Part shown: positions 29,695-34,800 of the stretch, one piece after another
Position numbering within the stretch: the stretch's first letter is position 1
How the letters are laid out: each line of letters starts with the position of its first letter
Source of the DNA: JBEKHI01 sp050012355
Lineage (GTDB): Bacteria > Actinomycetota > Actinomycetes > Streptosporangiales > Streptosporangiaceae
Direction: 5' to 3'
Assembly (NCBI GenBank): GCA_050012355.1
Contig: JBEKHI010000074.1
Coordinates: 1 to 34,800, forward strand
DNA: 34,800 nt
Notes under the pieces: model-generated
The model's input: the letters and a program-made list of their open reading frames with translations, nothing else
Databases searched by the model: none
Told to the model about the DNA's origin: nothing
Program-made: the position numbers and the translations under genes

Positions 29695-29946
29695 TTATTG
29701 CTGGTAGCCCTCGACTTCCGGCACCGGCCGCGCCGCCACCGAGTCGGGGCTCTCACCGAATTCTCGCCGGGCCCGCCGCTGGCGCAGCAGATCCCAGCAC
29801 TGGTCAAGCGCCTCTTCCGCCGAACGCAGACGCTGCTTCTCCTGTTCCGAGCTGAGCTTCCCAGCGGCCAATTGCTCGCGCAGCTCGTGCTCGGTCTGGA
29901 TCAGCCCGTCGATACGAGTCAGGATCTCTTTGTCCTCCATGGACAT
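29695..29946 (-). CDS. DUF2630 family protein
   Basis: An 83-residue protein of the actinobacterial DUF2630 family: EDKEILTRIDGLIQTEHELREQ, then LSSEQEKQRLRSAEEALDQCWDLLRQRRARREFGESPDSV and the end VPEVEGYQQ. It is mostly helical and probably a two-helix coiled coil, with the family hallmark LDQCWDLLRQRRARRE. No function is established. Two in-frame ATGs lie six bases apart (29946 and 29940); neither has a clear ribosome site and I give the first. A longer frame to 30378 overlaps the MFS gene and is rejected. It is followed after 12 bases by the FAH-family gene. Confidence 0.85.
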   Translation of the reverse strand: MSMEDKEILTRIDGLIQTEHELREQLAAGKLSSEQEKQRLRSAEEALDQCWDLLRQRRARREFGESPDSVAARPVPEVEGYQQ

Positions 29947-30044
29947 ACCGTAAGCCGGCGCGCGTCCCGCCGTGGCCAGGGGCACCCATTTACCATAACG
30001 GCGGTTCCAGTTCCCTTGGCCACACCCCGCTCTTTCCTGATATG

Positions 30045-31265
30045 TCAGGCCGTCGAGGATTGGGTGCCGAGGACCGGCGCCCCAAACGTGATGCCGAGCG
30101 CGAGCAGGGCCGGGATGCCCAGAGCCAGGCGCAATCCGGTCTCTCCGGCGAGGAATCCGATGAGCGGCGGGCCACCAGTCATCCCGGCGTAGCCCATGCC
30201 CACCACGGTCGCGAGCCCGCGCCCCGGCCGCTGCGGATCGGCGTGTCCGCCCGCCGCGAACACCCGCGGAATCGTCACCGACAGTCCCGCCCCGAGCAGC
30301 GCGAACCCCGCCACCGCCACGACCGGTTGCCTGACCGCCAGCCCAGCGGTCAGGCCAAGCCCAGCGACCAGCCCGCACGCCCGCACCAGCCGCACCTCGC
30401 CGAACCGGGCGATCAGCCGGTTGCCCGCGAACCGCCCGGCTGTCATCATCACGGAAAACGCGGCGTAGCCAAGGGCCGCGAAGCCGGCCGATGTACCGAG
30501 ACTTTCCCGCAGGTAGACGGCACTCCAGTCCCCGGCGGCGCCTTCACCGATCAGCCCGCAGATCCCGAGTATCCCCAGCGCGAGCACCAGCCGGCGAATA
30601 TCACGCCGGCTCGCATCCTGACCGTCCGGCCGGCCGGCTTCGGGCGTCAGGTCAGCGGTCTTCGGCTCCTCGGGAAGGAGCCATCTGCCAGCCACCACGG
30701 TCGCGATCGCCGACGGTATCCCCGAGGCGGCGAGCGTCGGCACCGGGCCGATCGCGGCCCACGCGAAGGCCCCGCCAAACAGTGATCCGATGATCGCGCC
30801 GAGGCTGTACCCGGCGTGCATTAAGGTCAGGACCGGCCGCCCGTAGCCGGTTTCGACCCGGACACCCTGCGCGTTCTGCGCGACGTCGAGCAGCCCGCCG
30901 CCGAAGCCAACCGCTAGCAGCGCCGCTGCCAGCTCCCCGATGTTCCTGACAAGCCCGGGCACGATGTACAACAGGCAGATCGCGAGCCCGGAGAGCCGGG
31001 TGATCCGTGCGCTTCCGATCCCGTCGACGAGCCGGCCGGCCAGGATCGTGCCCGCCAGCAGCCCGATAGGTGTGGCGAGCAGCGCCAGCCCGAGGCTCGC
31101 ATCAGTGAGATGCGCCTGCTCCTTGACCGAGGGGATCCGCGCCACCCACACCCCGAAGGTGAACCCCATCGCCACGAAATACGTGCTCACTGCGGCACGG
31201 GCGGACCGCAGCCCCTGTCCGATCGATCCGTCTATGCCCTCAGAGTACTCCGCACCTGAACCCAT
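30045..31265 (-). CDS. MFS transporter
   Basis: A 406-residue major facilitator superfamily protein with about twelve hydrophobic segments, beginning STYFVAMGFTFGVWVARIPSV. The loop 2-3 signature appears as AGRLVDGIGSARITRLSG, and the second half repeats the pattern around GNRLIARFGEVRLVR. A hydrophilic central loop (LLPEEPKTADLTPEAGRPDGQDASRRDIRR) separates the halves. The substrate is unknown; in M. tuberculosis an MFS gene also lies between leuB and a FAH gene. The best start is ATG 31265, which lies inside a family B repeat, so the first codons are repeat-derived. GTG at the VSTYF position is a fallback but cuts into the first helix. No ribosome site is clear. Confidence 0.87.
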   Translation of the reverse strand: MGSGAEYSEGIDGSIGQGLRSARAAVSTYFVAMGFTFGVWVARIPSVKEQAHLTDASLGLALLATPIGLLAGTILAGRLVDGIGSARITRLSGLAICLLYIVPGLVRNIGELAAALLAVGFGGGLLDVAQNAQGVRVETGYGRPVLTLMHAGYSLGAIIGSLFGGAFAWAAIGPVPTLAASGIPSAIATVVAGRWLLPEEPKTADLTPEAGRPDGQDASRRDIRRLVLALGILGICGLIGEGAAGDWSAVYLRESLGTSAGFAALGYAAFSVMMTAGRFAGNRLIARFGEVRLVRACGLVAGLGLTAGLAVRQPVVAVAGFALLGAGLSVTIPRVFAAGGHADPQRPGRGLATVVGMGYAGMTGGPPLIGFLAGETGLRLALGIPALLALGITFGAPVLGTQSSTA

Positions 31266-31314
31266 GGATGGCCCACCGCTGGGGCTATGGCGCCAGCGGT
31301 GGGCCACCCATGGG
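31261..31314 (-). repeat. Repeat family B hairpin between cimA and the MFS gene
   Basis: Positions 31261-31282 and 31293-31314 form a 22-bp inverted repeat with one mismatch. On the minus-strand RNA that mismatch is a G-U pair. It begins 15 bases beyond the cimA stop, so it can end the cimA transcript, and it contains the likely ATG of the MFS gene. Its arm CCCACCGCTGG matches 15929-15972. Confidence 0.82.
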
Positions 31315-31329
31315 GTGAGGAGCGGGCCG

Positions 31330-32913
31330 CTAGCGGCCGGTTCGAAGCAGGCAGTAGGTGACTGCCTCCTCTAGGGCCTGCCAGGACGCGGCGATGATGT
31401 TCTCGTCGACGCCCACGGTCGACCAGCTCTTGCCGGTCCCGTCGCCGGACTCGATGAGCACGCGGGTGATGGCGCCGGTGCCGTGGGTGCCTTCCAGGAT
31501 CCGCACCTTGTAGTCGGTCAGCTCGAGGCTGGCCAGTTCCGGGAAGATCTGCTCGAGCGCGGAGCGCAGCGCCTTGTCCAGCGCGTTGACCGGGCCATTG
31601 CCTTCCCCGACGGCGACGACGCGCTCGCCCTTCGCGACCAGGCGGACCGTGGCCTCGCTGGTCATCCGGTCGTCGGGGTGCCGCTCGACGATCACCCGCC
31701 AGGACTCAACCTCGAAGTGCCGGAGCCGCTCGCCCTTCAGCTCATCACGCAGCAGCAGTTCGAAGCTCGCGTCGGCGGCCTCGAAGGAGTAGCCGCGCGC
31801 CTCCAGTTCCTTGACCTTGTCGGTGACCTTGGTCAGGGTCTCCCGGTCACCGGACAGGTCATAACCGAGTTCCCGCCCCTTGAGCTCGACCGAGGCCCGG
31901 CCAGCCATGTCCGAGACCAGCATGCGCATGTCGTTGCCGACCTCGGCGGGGTCGATGTGCTGGTACAGCATCGGGTCGACCCGGATAGCGGACGCGTGCA
32001 GGCCCGCCTTGTGCGCGAACGCGGACAGCCCGACATAGGGCTGGTGCGTGTCGGGGGTGACGTTGGTGACCTCGGAGATCGCGTGCGCGATCCGTGACAT
32101 ATCCCTGATCGTCCCGGCCGGGAGGACCTGACGGCCCTTCTTGAGCTGCAGGCCCGCCACCACGCTGAACAGGTTGGCGTTCCCGGCCCGTTCCCCGTAT
32201 CCGTTCGCGGTGCCTTGCACGTGCGTGACCCCGGCGTCGACGGCGACGAGCGTGTTCGCGACGCCGCAGGCGGTGTCATCGTGGCAGTGGATGCCCAGAC
32301 GCGCGGCGGTCTGCCCGAGCACATGCTGAACGACATCGCCCAGCTCATTCGGCATCATGCCGCCATTGGTGTCGCAGAGGGCCACCACGTCGGCGCCTGC
32401 CTCCGCCGCCGTGGCGACCACCTCGAGCGCGTAGCCCGGATTGGACTTGTACCCGTCGAAGAAGTGCTCGGCGTCCAGGAACACCCGCTGGCCGTTGCCG
32501 ACCAGATGCCGGATGGTGTCCGCGATCATCCGCAGGTTTTCCGGCAGGTCAGTGCGCAGCGCGAGTTCCACGTGGCGGTCATGGCTCTTGGCCACCAGGG
32601 TTACCACCGGTGCCAGGGAGTCGCGGAGCGCCGCCACCTGCGGATCGTCGGCCGCGACGGCGCCCGGCTTGCAGGTGGAGCCGAACGCGGCGAGCGTCGC
32701 GTTCTTCAGGTTGAGTTCGGTGGCCGCCCGGCGGAAGAACTCGGTGTCCTTCGGGATGGCGCCCGGCCAGCCGCCCTCGATGAACCCGACGCCCAGGCTG
32801 TCCAGGTGCCTCGCGATGATGAGCTTGTCAGCAACGGTGAGGTTGAGGCCCTCTTGCTGAGCGCCGTCGCGCAGCGTCGTGTCGTAGACATGGAAAGCGT
32901 CGTTATGGTCCAT
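31330..32913 (-). CDS. cimA: Citramalate synthase
   Basis: A 527-residue enzyme of the isopropylmalate/citramalate synthase family. (R)-citramalate synthase condenses acetyl-CoA and pyruvate as the first step of a threonine-independent isoleucine route; LeuC and LeuD can then act on citramalate. The HMGL-like barrel begins HVYDTTLRDGAQQEGLNLTVADK and includes GVGFIEGGWPGAIPKD, ALCDTNGGMMPNE and the metal-binding GIHCHDDTACGVANTLVAVDAG. The C-terminal LeuA-type regulatory domain carries LTDYKVRILEGTHGTGAITRVLIESGDG. The ATG at 32913 has AAGGAG 7 bases upstream. Upstream lie an intrinsic terminator and an Ile-rich leader peptide, which support an isoleucine role over leucine (leuA would be the alternative call). 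ilvE and leuB precede it. Confidence 0.93.
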   Translation of the reverse strand: MDHNDAFHVYDTTLRDGAQQEGLNLTVADKLIIARHLDSLGVGFIEGGWPGAIPKDTEFFRRAATELNLKNATLAAFGSTCKPGAVAADDPQVAALRDSLAPVVTLVAKSHDRHVELALRTDLPENLRMIADTIRHLVGNGQRVFLDAEHFFDGYKSNPGYALEVVATAAEAGADVVALCDTNGGMMPNELGDVVQHVLGQTAARLGIHCHDDTACGVANTLVAVDAGVTHVQGTANGYGERAGNANLFSVVAGLQLKKGRQVLPAGTIRDMSRIAHAISEVTNVTPDTHQPYVGLSAFAHKAGLHASAIRVDPMLYQHIDPAEVGNDMRMLVSDMAGRASVELKGRELGYDLSGDRETLTKVTDKVKELEARGYSFEAADASFELLLRDELKGERLRHFEVESWRVIVERHPDDRMTSEATVRLVAKGERVVAVGEGNGPVNALDKALRSALEQIFPELASLELTDYKVRILEGTHGTGAITRVLIESGDGTGKSWSTVGVDENIIAASWQALEEAVTYCLLRTGR

Positions 32914-32940
32914 CGTTTGTCTCCTTGGCCTGGCCGCACA

Positions 32941-32974
32941 AAGCAAAAGACCCCTCGCGGAACGCGAGAGGTCT
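32941..32974 (-). terminator. Attenuator terminator in the cimA leader
   Basis: On the minus strand AGACCTCTCGCG (32974-32963) and CGCGAGGGGTCT (32959-32948) form a 12-bp stem (one G-U) around a 3-base loop, followed by TTTTGCTTT. This is a textbook intrinsic terminator, 28 bases upstream of the cimA start and 42 bases downstream of the leader peptide stop. Directly beside it, 32975-32982 is complementary over 8 bp to 33024-33031 within the leader peptide coding region, a possible alternative pairing partner. Confidence 0.85.
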
Positions 32975-33015
32975 GCGCGCTGACGGCCCGGATGTCGGAC
33001 ACTAGGCCTTACCGC

Positions 33016-33060
33016 CTAGCTGCCAGCGCGCCCGCCGATAATAATCAGGCCGGACGTCAC
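33016..33060 (-). CDS. Isoleucine-rich leader peptide of cimA
   Basis: A 14-codon open frame starting GTG at 33060 and ending TAG at 33018-33016 reads MTSGLIIIGGRAGS. It contains CTG followed by ATT ATT ATC, a Leu and three consecutive Ile codons; ATT is unusual in this GC-rich genome. AAGGTGG lies 4 bases before the GTG. Its position, 42 bases upstream of an intrinsic terminator in front of a citramalate synthase gene, matches ribosome-mediated attenuation, in which stalling at Ile codons when isoleucyl-tRNA is scarce would prevent the terminator from forming. It lies only 16 bases downstream of the hairpin after ilvE, so the promoter must overlap that hairpin or transcription reads through from ilvE. 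Translation is inferred, not shown. Confidence 0.75.
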   Translation of the reverse strand: MTSGLIIIGGRAGS

Positions 33061-33075
33061 AGGACCACCTTAGCA

Positions 33076-33121
33076 AACGTCCGTAGAATCTGGCGTCCCA
33101 GCAGCAGATTCTACGGACGTT
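33076..33121 (-). terminator. 17-bp inverted repeat after ilvE
   Basis: AACGTCCGTAGAATCTG (33076-33092) is exactly complementary to 33105-33121, with a 12-base loop. It starts eight bases beyond the ilvE stop on the minus strand and is followed there by TGCTAAGG, not a T-run. It could end the leuB-ilvE transcript. It also contains TAGAAT on the minus strand, a possible -10 element for the cimA leader. Confidence 0.6.
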
Positions 33122-33129
33122 CGCGGATG

Positions 33130-34224
33130 TCAGCAGACCTTGCGGACCCAGCCGAACGGGTCGGGACGGTGGCCGTACTGGATGCCGATGAGCTCCTCGC
33201 GCAACCGCATGGTGACCGGACCCGGGGTCCCGTCGCCGATCACCCAGTCGGACGACTCGCCGCGGACCCGGCCCACCGGGGTGATCACGGCGGCGGTACC
33301 GCAGGCGAAGACCTCGGTGATCTCACCCGAGGCGCAGCCATCGCGCCAGTCGTCGACGGAGATCCGCCCCTCGGTCGCGCCGATGCCGAGCGACGGGGCC
33401 AGTTCGAGCAGCGAGTCGCGGGTGATGCCGGGCAGCAGCGTCCCGGTCAGCCCCGGGGTGACCAGCCGGTCCTGGTACACGAAGAACAGGTTCATGCCGC
33501 CCATCTCCTCGACCCAGCGGTGCTCCGCCGAATCGAGCCAGACGACCTGATCACACCCGTTGTCCACGGCCTGCTGCTGGGCGGCGAAGGCGGCGGCGTA
33601 GTTGCCACCGCACTTGACCGCTCCGGTGCCGCCGGGCGCCGCCCGGGTGTAGTCCTCCGATAGCCAGACCTCTACCGTCTTGCCTGCCCCGAAGTAGGAC
33701 GCGGCCGGCGAGGCGATCACGCAGAACAGGTACTCGCTCGACGGGCTGTTGACGCCGAGCCCGCGCTGGGTGGCGATCATGAACGGGCGCAGGTAGAGGC
33801 TGTTGCCCTCACCCACGGGGGTCCATTCCTTATCGGCCGAGACCAGGAGTTCCAGTGCCTCGATAAACGACTCTTCCGGGAACTCGGGCATCGCCATCCG
33901 GCGAGCCCCGGAGTTGAATCGCGCCGCGTTCGCCTCGGGGCGGAACATGACGACCGCTCCGCTGTCGCCGCGATACGCCTTCAGACCTTCGAAGAATTCC
34001 TGCGCGTAGTGGAACACGGCGGTGGCGGGGTCCAGCGAGAACGGGCCGTAGGGCTCCAGCCGGGCGTTGTGCCAGCCATTTTCCCGCGTCCAGCGGGCGG
34101 TGACCATGTGGTCGGTGAATACCTGACCGAAGCCGGGCGCTCGCAGGAGCCGTTCCCGCTCCTCGCCTGGTACCCGAGTCTGCGAGAGACGAGTCTCGAA
34201 ACTAAGCGGACCTTCTCCGGTCAT
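33130..34224 (-). CDS. ilvE: Branched-chain amino acid aminotransferase
   Basis: PLP enzyme (fold type IV) that performs the last step of leucine, isoleucine and valine synthesis with glutamate as donor. It shows AVFHYAQEFFEGLKAYRG (residues 69-86), LYLRPFMIAT, the PLP Lys204 in GTGAVKCGGNYAAAFAAQQQA, VEEMGGMNLFFVYQDRLVTP and the phosphate-cup ITEVFACGTAAVITPVG. The length of 364 residues is typical of actinobacterial IlvE. ATG 34224 follows AAGGGGAA by about 7 bases. leuB lies 52 bases upstream on the same strand; cimA with its leader is downstream beyond a hairpin. Confidence 0.96.
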   Translation of the reverse strand: MTGEGPLSFETRLSQTRVPGEERERLLRAPGFGQVFTDHMVTARWTRENGWHNARLEPYGPFSLDPATAVFHYAQEFFEGLKAYRGDSGAVVMFRPEANAARFNSGARRMAMPEFPEESFIEALELLVSADKEWTPVGEGNSLYLRPFMIATQRGLGVNSPSSEYLFCVIASPAASYFGAGKTVEVWLSEDYTRAAPGGTGAVKCGGNYAAAFAAQQQAVDNGCDQVVWLDSAEHRWVEEMGGMNLFFVYQDRLVTPGLTGTLLPGITRDSLLELAPSLGIGATEGRISVDDWRDGCASGEITEVFACGTAAVITPVGRVRGESSDWVIGDGTPGPVTMRLREELIGIQYGHRPDPFGWVRKVC

Positions 34225-34276
34225 CGGTATTCCCCTTACGTGTCCTCGTGTTTCCGAGTTGGGCCAGCGGCCGCGA

Positions 34277-34800
34277 CTAGCCTGCGGCTCGCTCCGCTAT
34301 ATCTTCACCAATCTCGACCGTACTCCTACTCCCCTGGCGTTCCACCAGGTCAGCGGAGACCGCGTCCTCGATACGGCTGGCTTCGGGTGCCAGGCCCATG
34401 TGCTGGCACAGCAGCGCCGCGGACAGGATCGCCGCGGTGGGATCCGCCTTGGACTGGCCCGCGATGTCGGGCGCGGATCCGTGCACCGGCTCGAACATCG
34501 AGGGCGCCGTACGGTCGGGGTTGATGTTTCCTGACGCCGCGAGGCCGATGCCGCCGGCCACCGCCGCGCCCAGGTCGGTCAGGATGTCGCCGAACAGGTT
34601 GTCGGTGACGACCACGTCGTAGCGCTCCGGCTGGGTGACGAAGTACATCGACGCCGCGTCGACGTGGTTGTAGTCCACCGCGACCTCGGGGTACTCCTTG
34701 GCCAGCGCGTCGACGGTGCGCTGCCACAGGTCGCCCGCGTAGGTGAGCACGTTCGTCTTGTGCACCAGCGTGAGCTTCTTACGCGGGCGGGCCATGGCCA
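34277..34800 (-). CDS. leuB: 3-isopropylmalate dehydrogenase, C-terminal part
   Basis: The C-terminal half of LeuB, which oxidises and decarboxylates 3-isopropylmalate to 2-ketoisocaproate in leucine synthesis. About 174 codons are visible: KKLTLVHKTNVLTYAGDLWQRTVDA, the metal-binding region DVVVTDNLFGDILTDLGAAVAGGIGLAASGNIN and the NAD-binding MFEPVHGSAPDIAGQSKADPTAAILS. The Asp residues in TDNLFGDILTD coordinate the metal and substrate. The reading frame is open to the window edge, so the N-terminal half with the start lies to the right; an ATG at 34795 is internal. ilvE follows after 52 bases and is probably co-transcribed. Confidence 0.95.
   Translation of the reverse strand, partial: AMARPRKKLTLVHKTNVLTYAGDLWQRTVDALAKEYPEVAVDYNHVDAASMYFVTQPERYDVVVTDNLFGDILTDLGAAVAGGIGLAASGNINPDRTAPSMFEPVHGSAPDIAGQSKADPTAAILSAALLCQHMGLAPEASRIEDAVSADLVERQGSRSTVEIGEDIAERAAG

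Noticed and set aside
1..34800. CRISPR arrays, tRNA or rRNA genes, insertion sequences
   Set aside because: I saw no regularly spaced direct repeats with unique spacers, no cloverleaf-like sequence and no transposase gene. The repeats found are tandem tracts or hairpins. This was by eye, so a tRNA could be missed.

Overview
The window is high-GC actinobacterial DNA. The gene order smc, acyP, mutM, rnc, rpmF, DUF177, coaD, rsmD, recG, rpmB, thiL, cofC, plsC, gpsA, ddl, hup, leuD, leuC, ndgR and the block leuB, ilvE, cimA, FAH-family protein is the conserved chromosomal backbone of Actinomycetota such as Streptomyces and Mycobacterium. CofC implies coenzyme F420 synthesis. GTG/TTG starts and 4-base GTGA/ATGA overlaps are common. 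A Streptosporangiales-like organism is possible, but I cannot fix the genus.

Layout. 1-8.6 kb (minus strand): recG, rsmD, coaD, DUF177, rpmF, rnc, mutM and acyP, then a 1.2-kb gene-free region full of tandem and inverted repeats, then a small coiled-coil gene and the start of smc. 8.7-15.3 kb: rpmB (plus), thiL (minus), a frameshifted Lrp/AsnC-type gene (plus), cofC (minus), then plsC-gpsA-PLP enzyme and ddl on the plus strand. 15.4-18.9 kb: hup, leuD and leuC (minus), with ndgR (IclR family) divergent from leuC. 19-29 kb is an accessory metabolic stretch: a three-gene proton-translocating transhydrogenase (pntAa-pntAb-pntB), psuG plus a PfkB kinase, a stand-alone TrpB2, a DUF1707 protein, a glutamine-synthetase-like ligase, a vapBC toxin-antitoxin pair with its palindromic operator, and a CE7 esterase. 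28.9-34.8 kb (minus): leuB (partial), ilvE, cimA, an MFS transporter, DUF2630 and a degenerate FAH-family protein.

Branched-chain amino acid synthesis is the common thread. leuB, leuC and leuD serve leucine, cimA opens the citramalate route to isoleucine, ilvE finishes all three, and ndgR lies next to leuC. Upstream of cimA there is a leader peptide with three consecutive Ile codons followed by an intrinsic terminator, which is the architecture of an isoleucine attenuator.

The most distinctive feature of the DNA is a set of dispersed hairpin repeats. At least two sequence families occur at gene 3' ends. One copy has been read into the C-terminus of Ddl, and another supplies the likely start codon of the MFS transporter. 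A perfect 25-bp inverted repeat, itself built of two palindromes, sits between leuC and leuD. Other oddities are the broken Lrp-type gene, a FAH-family protein that has lost its catalytic loop and two metal ligands, a 12-bp tandem repeat inside mutM, and the absence of gltX and of the DAK-domain gene from their usual places.
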